In this document: positions 54,177 to 61,581 of the stretch, in pieces
How the letters are laid out: every line of letters starts with the position of its first letter
How positions within the stretch are numbered: position 1 is the stretch's first letter
Source: Bacterioplanes sanyensis
Lineage (GTDB): Bacteria > Pseudomonadota > Gammaproteobacteria > Pseudomonadales > Oceanobacteraceae
DNA: 64,000 nucleotides
NCBI RefSeq assembly: GCF_014652515.1
Contig: NZ_BMYY01000008.1
Coordinates: 62,001 to 126,000, forward strand
Direction: 5' to 3'
Made by a program: the position numbers and the translations under genes
The notes under the pieces: generated by a model
What the model saw: the letters and a program-made list of their open reading frames with translations, nothing else
Databases searched by the model: none
Told to the model about the DNA's origin: nothing

Positions 54177-55739
54177 TTGATCACATACCAACAGCGGCTG
54201 GCCATGCTCAGCCACCCAGAGCATCAACCCCTGCTGACTCAGCTGCGACGCGGTGTTGAAAAAGAAGGTTTGCGTTGCGACAGTCAGGGTGTGATCAGCC
54301 AGCAACCGCATCCGCGCGGCTTGGGCTCTGCACTGACCCACGACAGCATCACCACGGATTATTCGGAAGCGCTGCTGGAGTTTATTACCCCAGTCTTTGT
54401 CAGTGCTCACGAAGCCATCGCCTATTTGGACGTGGCGCATCGTTATACCTACAGCCAGCTAAATGGCGAGATGATTTGGCCCAATTCCATGCCCTGTATT
54501 TTGCAGGGTGAAATGAGCATTCCCATTGCCGATTATGGCCGCTCTAACGTTGGCCAGTTGAAGCATGTCTATCGCCACGGCTTATGGCACCGCTATGGCC
54601 GCATGATGCAATGCATCGCCGGTATTCATTACAACTTCTCGTTGCCAGATGAGCTGTGGCCATTATTACAACAGCAGGAAGAAGACCAACAACCGCTGCA
54701 GGATTATATCTCCAGCCGTTATTTTGCTCTGATTCGCAACTTCCGCCGTTATTCCTGGCTGTTGTCGTACTTGTTTGGTGCCTCGCCAGCCTTGTGTGAA
54801 AGCTTCCTTGATGGCAAGCAGCACAACCTTGAGCGCTTGCATAAGCACACCTTGTACGCGCCTTACGCCACCTCATTGCGCATGAGCGACCTAGGCTATC
54901 AAAATGATGCGCAATCGGATTTGATCGTTTGTTACAACCGCCTCGACAGTTACATCGACACCCTTGGCAAAGCCATCAGCATCCCAGTGCAGCGCTACGA
55001 AGATATCGGCATTCAAGATGAGGACGGTACCTTCAAGCAGCTCAATACCAACTTGCTGCAAATCGAAAACGAGTATTACAGCGATATTCGCCCGAAACGC
55101 GTTGGGCCAAATGGTGAAAAGCCGCTGCAAGCGCTGGATAAATATGGCGTAGAGTACATTGAAGTGCGCAGCACCGACCTCAACCCCTTCCTGCCTCTGG
55201 GGCTGGATGTGCCGCAAATGCAGTTTATGGATGTGTTCCTAACTTGGTGTTTGTTGCAACCTAGCCCAGAGCTGGATATGGACGAATATCTGCGTATTCG
55301 CCGCAACCAGCAAAAAGCCCTGATGGAAGGGCGTAAGCCAAGCCTTCAGCTGGAAAGCGCTGACGGTGAACGCAGCCTGGTCGATTGGGGGCGCGAGGTA
55401 TTGGAAGGCATGCGTGGCTTGGCTGAGCAAATGGATGCCGCCAATGGTCACAGCTTCCATATCGATAGCCTGAACCAGCAGTTACTAAAGCTGGCCGATA
55501 GCGAGCTGACGCCATCCGCGAAGGTGCTGGCCGCTTTGCGTGAACAGTCGCTTGAGTTTGGGGAATTTACCCGCCAGCAAGCACTGCAGCATCGCAAGAC
55601 CTTGTCTGAGCCGCTGGCCGCCGAAGTGCGTCAACGCTGGCAGCAACAGGCGGAGGCATCGCTAGAGCAGCAATACGCGATGGAGGCCGCCGACGACCGG
55701 CCCTTCGCACAGTTTTTGGCCGAGTATCAGCAGCGCTAA
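54177..55739 (+). CDS. gshA: Glutamate-cysteine ligase (GshA)
   Basis: First enzyme of glutathione synthesis, joining glutamate and cysteine with ATP. The 520 residues match the proteobacterial GshA class. RRGVEKEGLRCDSQGVIS, TTDYSEALLEFITP, MIWPNSMPC, GIHYNFSLPDELW and EYIEVRSTDLNPFLPLGLD are signatures. The start is TTG with GAGG 5 bases upstream; E. coli gshA also uses TTG. It supplies glutathione, possibly relevant to the YjfC ligase elsewhere in the window. Confidence 0.96.
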   Translation: MITYQQRLAMLSHPEHQPLLTQLRRGVEKEGLRCDSQGVISQQPHPRGLGSALTHDSITTDYSEALLEFITPVFVSAHEAIAYLDVAHRYTYSQLNGEMIWPNSMPCILQGEMSIPIADYGRSNVGQLKHVYRHGLWHRYGRMMQCIAGIHYNFSLPDELWPLLQQQEEDQQPLQDYISSRYFALIRNFRRYSWLLSYLFGASPALCESFLDGKQHNLERLHKHTLYAPYATSLRMSDLGYQNDAQSDLIVCYNRLDSYIDTLGKAISIPVQRYEDIGIQDEDGTFKQLNTNLLQIENEYYSDIRPKRVGPNGEKPLQALDKYGVEYIEVRSTDLNPFLPLGLDVPQMQFMDVFLTWCLLQPSPELDMDEYLRIRRNQQKALMEGRKPSLQLESADGERSLVDWGREVLEGMRGLAEQMDAANGHSFHIDSLNQQLLKLADSELTPSAKVLAALREQSLEFGEFTRQQALQHRKTLSEPLAAEVRQRWQQQAEASLEQQYAMEAADDRPFAQFLAEYQQR

Positions 55740-55751
55740 CACAGCTGCAGG

Positions 55752-56183
55752 TCAGTTCTGTACTACAAAATTACTGAAATAGAGGTCGTCTATATAAGGC
55801 GACCCTTCTAGCTCCACCATCACAGCGCGTACTTCATCCAACGCCACTTGGCGCAGGGACTCTCGCCCTTGGGCGGTATTCATCACATCGCCTTCCTGGG
55901 CACTGAGCAGCATCACCAAATTGTTGCGAATGTAGGGCTTATGGTGGCTGACGCGTGATGCTGCATCGCTACCCGTCACCCGCAGGGCTACCTCCGTACG
56001 CAAGTATTTCATGCGCCCTTCGCTGCCGTAATTTAGAACAAACGCCGGCTCCAAATGAATGTACCTCGCTTGTGCTGATGCCTCAGCGGCGCTTTCTTCG
56101 TCAACAGCCTCCTCCTCAGCACTGGCCCAGATTGGCCATGCCAACAGCAAAGACATGATCGCCAGCAATGCCGCACGGAACAT
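55752..56183 (-). CDS. FliL-like secreted protein
   Basis: A 143-residue protein with a FliL domain. Residues 1-22 look like a cleavable signal (MFRAALLAIMSLLLAWPIWASA, then an acidic stretch). FVLNYGSEGRMKYLRTEVAL, PYIRNNLVMLLSAQ and TAQGRESLRQVALDEV fit FliL. No flagellar gene is in the window, so it may be a FliL-domain paralogue outside flagellar work. The ATG at 56183 has GGAG 8 bases upstream, better than the reading from 56210. Convergent with gshA. Confidence 0.82.
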   Translation of the reverse strand: MFRAALLAIMSLLLAWPIWASAEEEAVDEESAAEASAQARYIHLEPAFVLNYGSEGRMKYLRTEVALRVTGSDAASRVSHHKPYIRNNLVMLLSAQEGDVMNTAQGRESLRQVALDEVRAVMVELEGSPYIDDLYFSNFVVQN

Positions 56184-56303
56184 ATCGACTCTCCTGTAAA
56201 CTAATAGCATTCTCGATTTTAGCGCATCGGCTCGGCCACAGGCTTTAGTTTTAGCAGCGCAAGTCCTAAACTCGATACGGCTTTAAACTGGATAAAAACT
56301 CTT

Positions 56304-56834
56304 ATGTCATCAAATCCTGTTATTCGTTTTCTGCAATCACCGCAATGGCTGGGGCGAGCGGGCCTGCTGGGCTTTTTAACTTGTGCGGCGTTGCTGGCAA
56401 CCGCCTACTACTTTGAGTACGTCCTGTACATGGAGCCTTGCCCCATGTGCATGGTGCAGCGGCTGGCCTTTTTGTTGATAGGCCTGGGCTGTTTGGCGGT
56501 GTTCTTCGCGCGTAATCATTACAGCTTGCGGCTAGTCACCTTAGCCTTGACCGTAGCGGCGGCCATCTTTGGCTATTGGAGTGCCGATCATCACGTGTGG
56601 TTGCAAAACCTTCCCCCCGAAGAGGTGCCCGATTGCGGCCCCAGCTTTGGCTACCTGATGGATACTCTACCGCTGACGGAACTGTTGAAGATCATGCTGC
56701 AAGGCAATGGCAATTGTGCCGAAATCTCCTGGAGCATGTGGGGCCTGAGCATGCCGGAGTGGACGCGCATCTGGTACGCCGGTTTTGCTCTGGTGGTGGG
56801 TACTGCATTTTTCAGCAATCTGCGCCGCGATTAG
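56304..56834 (+). CDS. dsbB: Disulfide bond formation protein DsbB
   Basis: A 176-residue inner-membrane quinone reductase that reoxidises DsbA. Four helices. The first active pair is EPCPMCMVQRL at about residue 45. The second pair lies in the periplasmic loop (VPDCGPSFGYL and GNGNCAEISW). LGLSMPEW-like residues (GLSMPEWTRIWYAG) close the loop. Beside rsd, as dsbB-type genes lie beside algQ in Pseudomonas. Confidence 0.95.
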   Translation: MSSNPVIRFLQSPQWLGRAGLLGFLTCAALLATAYYFEYVLYMEPCPMCMVQRLAFLLIGLGCLAVFFARNHYSLRLVTLALTVAAAIFGYWSADHHVWLQNLPPEEVPDCGPSFGYLMDTLPLTELLKIMLQGNGNCAEISWSMWGLSMPEWTRIWYAGFALVVGTAFFSNLRRD

Positions 56835-56969
56835 GTCATTTCCGGCACAAGTCATTGTGGGTCAATAAAAGCGACATCAAGGCTTGCACCTTCATTTCTC
56901 TGACACATATATTGGACTCATGTCGCGGACATGGGTCCGCTGTTTTCACGGCCGCGAATGAGGCACGTT

Positions 56970-57443
56970 ATGTTAGAGAACTGCAAAACTGCACAAGAAC
57001 GCTGGGGCGGTGTTCATCGCTTAATCGACAAGTGGCTGAATGATCGTAAACAGCTGATCGTTCAGTACTACGCACTGAGCTCATGCCAGCCATTGGCCAA
57101 TGACTATAATCTAGGAGAGGCCGTCAGTCGTTTGTGTGAGGCCATGGTCGATTATTGCTCTGTGGGTCACTTTGAAATATATGAGCAACTGATCAACGAA
57201 GCCAAAGAATATGATGATGGCGGCTTAGATTTGGCGCGTGAGTTGGTACCTCGCCTAGATCAGCTGACCACTCGCTGCGTCGACTTTAACGATGTCTACG
57301 ATCAGCATTGCGGCTTAGAAGATTTGGCTAAATTGCCCGCTGACTTATCCAGCATTGGTGAAGCGCTGGAAGAGCGGTTCGAGTTAGAAGATCAACTGAT
57401 CGAAAAGCTGCATAACATTCACCGTGAGCTGGCTACAGAGTAG
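56970..57443 (+). CDS. rsd: Rsd/AlgQ family anti-sigma-70 regulator
   Basis: A 157-residue helical protein. MLENCKTAQERWGGVHRLID is nearly identical to the start of Pseudomonas AlgQ. Rsd/AlgQ binds the housekeeping sigma factor and helps polymerase change sigma in stationary phase. LVDYCSVGHFEIYEQLI-like residues (MVDYCSVGHFEIYEQLINEA) are conserved. The ATG at 56970 follows GAGG; a reading from 56931 is rejected. Both sigma-70 antagonists, this and 6S RNA, are in the window but far apart. Confidence 0.94.
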   Translation: MLENCKTAQERWGGVHRLIDKWLNDRKQLIVQYYALSSCQPLANDYNLGEAVSRLCEAMVDYCSVGHFEIYEQLINEAKEYDDGGLDLARELVPRLDQLTTRCVDFNDVYDQHCGLEDLAKLPADLSSIGEALEERFELEDQLIEKLHNIHRELATE

Positions 57444-57466
57444 TCAGTTAAAGCAACGGAACCTCT

Positions 57467-58432
57467 ATGCCTGACAACCGCTTTGCCCTGCTTTGCTGTC
57501 TCACTCTCAGTGTGTTGCTGAGTGGTTGTGAACAGGGCAAGGCCCCTAGCAGCAGCCGAGAGGTCGCGCGTCAGGGCGCTTATAGCATGCAGTTTTCCCA
57601 TAGTGGTCAACATGTAATGGTGGGGAGCTTGCACCACGGCGGCAGCTTATGGAGCCTAGCGCCGTTTGAGCGCCGCTACGACTGGAATCATATGGCCGAG
57701 GGCTATAGCAACCTCACCAGTTTGGCTTTTTCTCCACAAGACCAATACGTCGCCACTACAGATTTACGCACCATTGTGTTGTGGCAATTAGAAAACGGTG
57801 AGGCAGTCTGGTTTTGGAATGCGCCAGGCGACATCGAAGACATTGCCTTGGGTCCGAATGGCGACTTTGCTCTGCTGGCCATGCAGGACTACACCGCCAC
57901 CCTGTTTGACAGCAAAAACGGTGGCATTTTGCGCCGCTTAGCCCATGACGGCATCGTCTATGACGTCAGCCTCAGCAGCAATGGCCTGCTTGCGGCCAGC
58001 GCCAGTGATGACTTAACCGCCAAGGTGTGGAATCTGCAAAACGGCGAGCAATTACAATCCTTCGAGCATGCTAACCAAGTGCGCACGGCGGAGCTATCCG
58101 CCAAAGGTGACGTCCTGTTTACCTCAGCCATGAGCAGCTCGGGCAAATTATGGGATGTACGCAGTGGTCAGCTGCTGCACAAGCTGGGTAATACCCGTGG
58201 CTATTTCAGCGCGGCACGCTTTGATGACAATGGCCGCCAGCTCTTAACGGGTACCACATCTGGTTTGATTAGCCTGTGGGATGTCAGCAGCGGCAAACTG
58301 GTACAGCAATGGCATGCCGAGCAGCGCGATAGCTGGGTTAACAAAAGCGTAGTCATTGAAGACGTTGCCTTTATCGCGGGAGGTTACCGCGCCGCCGGAG
58401 CCAACGGCTTAGTGTTTGAATTGCAAAAGTGA
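57467..58432 (+). CDS. WD40-repeat lipoprotein
   Basis: A 321-residue predicted lipoprotein (signal ending LLSGC). The mature part is a beta-propeller of about seven WD40-like blades, for example SLAFSPQDQYVATTDLRTIVLW, SASDDLTAKVWNLQNGEQLQ and TTSGLISLWDVSSGKLVQ. It likely acts as a periplasmic protein-binding scaffold; partner unknown. It follows rsd after 23 bp and may be cotranscribed. I recall WD40 proteins near algQ in Pseudomonas relatives but cannot confirm orthology. Confidence 0.85.
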   Translation: MPDNRFALLCCLTLSVLLSGCEQGKAPSSSREVARQGAYSMQFSHSGQHVMVGSLHHGGSLWSLAPFERRYDWNHMAEGYSNLTSLAFSPQDQYVATTDLRTIVLWQLENGEAVWFWNAPGDIEDIALGPNGDFALLAMQDYTATLFDSKNGGILRRLAHDGIVYDVSLSSNGLLAASASDDLTAKVWNLQNGEQLQSFEHANQVRTAELSAKGDVLFTSAMSSSGKLWDVRSGQLLHKLGNTRGYFSAARFDDNGRQLLTGTTSGLISLWDVSSGKLVQQWHAEQRDSWVNKSVVIEDVAFIAGGYRAAGANGLVFELQK

Positions 58433-58439
58433 ACCTGCA

Positions 58440-58883
58440 CTACTGAATTTGCTGGAGCTGCTCGTTGCGCTCGTTCATCAGGTTTTGCACATCCTTGGCT
58501 TTATCCATCATGTCTTTAACGCCTTCCGGGTCTACCGTCATCGGCAGTGGCATGGTTTTTTCAGGCTTCAGCTCTTCTTCTTTGTCTTTTTCTGGCTCTT
58601 TTTTTGCCACAACAACGGGCTGCAAAATATTAGCGGCGGTATCAACACTCACAGCCTTTGCCTGCACACCCTCGGGCGGCTCATCGCCAAAATGCCACTG
58701 GCCGTTGTCATCCTGCCATTTATAAAAGGTTTGCCGCGTTTGCTCGGTGGAAATAACGTCACGCATCACAGGTGTGCCGTCGCTGCCCATATTCAAATAA
58801 CGACTCATTAAATACGGCCCCATCAACGCACCGCCCAATAACAGCACCATAAACCCGATACGAAACTTGGTTCTTGTTTTCAC
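58440..58883 (-). CDS. DUF4124 domain membrane-anchored protein
   Basis: A 147-residue protein with one N-terminal helix (FRIGFMVLLLGGALMGPYLM) and a short DUF4124 segment (TFYKWQDDNGQWHFGDEPPEG). A charged linker (AKKEPEKDKEEELKPEK) and a helix (MMDKAKDVQNLMNERNEQLQ) follow. DUF4124 is a small beta-domain common in envelope proteins of Pseudomonas-like bacteria; function unknown. Convergent with the WD40 gene, 8 bp apart. Confidence 0.82.
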   Translation of the reverse strand: MKTRTKFRIGFMVLLLGGALMGPYLMSRYLNMGSDGTPVMRDVISTEQTRQTFYKWQDDNGQWHFGDEPPEGVQAKAVSVDTAANILQPVVVAKKEPEKDKEEELKPEKTMPLPMTVDPEGVKDMMDKAKDVQNLMNERNEQLQQIQ

Positions 58884-59005
58884 TTTTTCTATCCATGATT
58901 ACCACCTTGGCGCAGTATAACCTAAGCTTTGGTGACAAAAACCCGTGCATGTTCTCCGTGTCAGCCATGCTGGGTAGCGGCCACAGGACGTATAACAGCG
59001 CATGA

Positions 59006-59785
59006 ATGCTTATGACTGAGCCCAGCAACTCCACCATTTTTCGCCCCCAGGCACGCGTTGTGGGCTATACCGCGCCCATTCGAGTCATGGTGGCCAATGC
59101 CAAGGGCGGATGTGGCAAAACCACCTTGGCGACCAACCTCGCTAGCTATTTCGCCCAGCAACACCAGACCGCGCTTATCGATTACGACCCGCAAGCCTCG
59201 GCGATGGACTGGCTCAAAGTGCGCAGCCCTTATTTACCCAACATTGAAGGTGTGGCGGCGTTTAAAAAACATCAGCCGCATGTATCCACTCGCACTTGGA
59301 GCTTGCGCGTAGCTGCCAACACCAGCCGAGTGGTGATTGATACGCCCGCTGGCCTGCATAGCAATGAGCTGAGTGACATGATTCAACATGCCGATGTGTT
59401 GCTGATTCCGGTGATTCCTTCCGCCATCGACATTCGTGCTGCCACCCGCTTCATTAGTGACGTCATGCTGTCGCGGCCTTATCGACTCAACCCGCGCCCA
59501 ATAGCAGTGGTGGCCAACCGAGTACGCAAGAATACGCTTATTTATTCCAAGCTGGAGCGCTTCTTAAACAGCCTGCAAATTCCCTTTGTTACTTCCCTCC
59601 GCGATACCCAGTTTTATGTGCGGGCCAGCGAGCACGGCTCAGGCATTGTTGATTTGGACGATGCCCGCGAGCGCGATGGGCAAGACTGGTCACCTCTACT
59701 CGACTGGCTCGACAGCATCACTTGCCAGTTAACCGCCGCCAACGATGAACATAAAGCGTTGTCGTCTGCCCCTAGGCAGGAATAA
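59006..59785 (+). CDS. ParA/MinD-type ATPase without ParB partner
   Basis: A 259-residue P-loop ATPase. The deviant Walker A KGGCGKTT is at residues 33-40. Walker A' and B are present as LIDYDPQASAMDWL and RVVIDTPAGLH. It resembles chromosome-encoded orphan ParA proteins that position cargo or organise the nucleoid. No parB or parS is beside it. The next gene encodes the DNA-binding AlgP-like protein 85 bp downstream. The start is ATG 59006 or the ATG two codons later. Confidence 0.88.
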   Translation: MLMTEPSNSTIFRPQARVVGYTAPIRVMVANAKGGCGKTTLATNLASYFAQQHQTALIDYDPQASAMDWLKVRSPYLPNIEGVAAFKKHQPHVSTRTWSLRVAANTSRVVIDTPAGLHSNELSDMIQHADVLLIPVIPSAIDIRAATRFISDVMLSRPYRLNPRPIAVVANRVRKNTLIYSKLERFLNSLQIPFVTSLRDTQFYVRASEHGSGIVDLDDARERDGQDWSPLLDWLDSITCQLTAANDEHKALSSAPRQE

Positions 59786-59870
59786 CCTAGCGCCGTAAAC
59801 TCAGCACTTCTCTGCAACGCCCAACGGCATTGCACGAATGCGTTCAATGACAGGATTGAGGTATCACTTT

Positions 59871-61109
59871 ATGGCCGCCGCAAAAAAGACGACCGCCAAA
59901 AAAACTGCTGCGAGAAAAACACCGGCGCGCAAAGCCAAAGCGGCCGCACTGACCCCCGTGCAGCAGCTAGAAAAGGACATCGCCACGCTGCAAACCAAGC
60001 TCGAAAAAGCCCGCGCCAAGCAGCTGAGTGATACAGAAAAAGCGGTGCAAAAAGCGGAAACGGCGAAGAAGCGCGCCGCCGAAAAAGTAAAAAAAGCCAC
60101 CGAAGCGCGTAAAAAAGCCAGCGCCAAATGGAAAGAGCGCAAAACCGCAGCCGTCGAGCGCCAGTTGGATAACGCACGAGCCCGCTTGGAGCTGGCCAAA
60201 ACAGAAAAAGACGCCGCGCAACAAGTACTGGTTGATGCCAAAGCTGAGCTCGCTACTTTGAAAGCGGAAGAAAAGCAGCGCCTCGCTATTGCCAAAGCCG
60301 TCGCAGCGGCCGAAAAGCAGCTCAACCGCAGCGCGAAAAAGGCCCCGGTGCGCAAAGCTAAAGCCCCAGTAAGCAAAACCACAGCCGCCAAGCCAGCCAG
60401 CGCAACGAAGAAAACAGCGGCGGCGAAGCCTGCCACGAAAGCGGCAGCGAAACCCACGACCGCCAAGGCCTCTAAAACAGCCGCAGCAAAAAAATCCACC
60501 AGCAAAGCGGCAGTGAGTAAAGCCGCCGCCAAGACCACAACCAGCAGCAAAAAAGCACCGGCGAAAAAAACCGCAGCCAAGACCACGGCCAGCAGCAAGG
60601 CCGCCAGCGCCAGCAAATCAGCAGCGAGCAGCAGCAAAAAAGCGCCGGCAAAGAAAACCACCGCCAACAAAGCAGCAAGCACAGCACCCGCCAGCAAAAC
60701 CACCGCTGCAAAGAAGACCAGCGCGGCTAAAAAGCCAGCCAAACCGGCAGCAAAGAAAACCACCCAACCAACGCCAGCGGCTCAACCAAACAATGAGCCA
60801 GACACAGCGCCAGCGGTAGAGCCTGCTCTGACTAAGCCAGAGCAACCGCCAACGGCTCAGCCCGCGGCAACCATGCCAGAGCAGCCAGAGACACATGCCG
60901 CAGAAACGCCGTCCGAAACCCAAACGCCAGCACCGGTGAGCGTCGATCAGCCGGCAAGCAGCCCCGTCGATAACGGCACACCCGCTCAGGTGGAGCAGCC
61001 CAGTTCAACCCCAGCCGAGCCAGAGCAGCCGGCAGAAAACCCAGCGAGCCCGAATAGCGATAAGGGCGCCAGCGGCTCTGTCTTCAGCCTATTTGGCGAC
61101 GACGAGTAA
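59871..61109 (+). CDS. algP: AlgP-like histone H1-like protein
   Basis: A 412-residue low-complexity basic protein. Residues 1-30 are Ala/Lys-rich; about 30-160 form a charged coiled coil (QLEKDIATLQTKLEKARAKQ). About 160-300 are imperfect A-K-K-x-A/K-P-A-K repeats like eukaryotic H1 tails. About 300-400 are Pro/Glu/Thr/Ala-rich and acidic. The end is SGSVFSLFGDDE. It matches AlgP (AlgR3) in composition and in position after algQ/rsd. A DNA-compacting role is inferred. The ATG at 59871 has GAGG 11 bases upstream. The repeat DNA may vary in copy number between strains. Confidence 0.88.
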   Translation: MAAAKKTTAKKTAARKTPARKAKAAALTPVQQLEKDIATLQTKLEKARAKQLSDTEKAVQKAETAKKRAAEKVKKATEARKKASAKWKERKTAAVERQLDNARARLELAKTEKDAAQQVLVDAKAELATLKAEEKQRLAIAKAVAAAEKQLNRSAKKAPVRKAKAPVSKTTAAKPASATKKTAAAKPATKAAAKPTTAKASKTAAAKKSTSKAAVSKAAAKTTTSSKKAPAKKTAAKTTASSKAASASKSAASSSKKAPAKKTTANKAASTAPASKTTAAKKTSAAKKPAKPAAKKTTQPTPAAQPNNEPDTAPAVEPALTKPEQPPTAQPAATMPEQPETHAAETPSETQTPAPVSVDQPASSPVDNGTPAQVEQPSSTPAEPEQPAENPASPNSDKGASGSVFSLFGDDE

Positions 61110-61562
61110 CTCCGCTATGCGTTCGGCTGCCAGCGCATCCTCAGCGCGGCAGTCGGCTTGCCAGGGCTGCCCGAGGGCAGTGCTGGCTGGCTCTGGCGAA
61201 GGTTGTTGAGGCTGCTCCTGCAGCCATTGCCACAAATACGCCAGCCCCTGCTGCTCGGCTTCGATTTCCACTTGCTGCAAGCTTGCCCGCAGCGGCACTT
61301 GTTTATCTAACTGGCCACGCAAACGGCGCAGCGGCCAAATCATTTGCTCTCGCCAGTGCCAGTAATGCCGCGGCACCTCCGTGCTGGGCCAGCCTTGCTC
61401 GTTGCGCTGCAGCCATAACATCAGCAGCAGCAACAGCACATCGGCCTGGTGTTCATTCTGCAGTTGCAGCAAGCGCACACGCACGGCCTCATCGTTATAA
61501 ATGTGCAGCGCAAACTGCCACAGTGGGTTATCCAGCGTATCTGTGGCACACTTCGGCGGCAT
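61089..61562 (-). CDS. TIGR02444 (DUF2390) family protein
   Basis: A 157-residue cytosolic protein of TIGR02444. NPLWQFALHIYNDEAVRVRLL, LLLLLMLWLQRNEQGW and WREQMIWPLRRLR are typical. The family lies between algP and an ABC-F gene in Pseudomonas, as here. The ATG at 61562 has GGAG 8 bases upstream; earlier in-frame starts at 61571 and 61577 would overlap that site. It overlaps the algP end by 21 bp tail to tail. Function unknown. Confidence 0.85.
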   Translation of the reverse strand: MPPKCATDTLDNPLWQFALHIYNDEAVRVRLLQLQNEHQADVLLLLLMLWLQRNEQGWPSTEVPRHYWHWREQMIWPLRRLRGQLDKQVPLRASLQQVEIEAEQQGLAYLWQWLQEQPQQPSPEPASTALGQPWQADCRAEDALAAERIAELLVVAK

Positions 61563-61581
61563 TTTTTTCATCTCCACGGTT

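Noticed and set aside
59864-60763. Minus-strand ORF of 299 codons opposite algP
   Set aside because: Its Ala/Phe/Val/Leu monotony is the reverse reading of Lys/Ala/Pro repeats; stops are absent only because of base composition.
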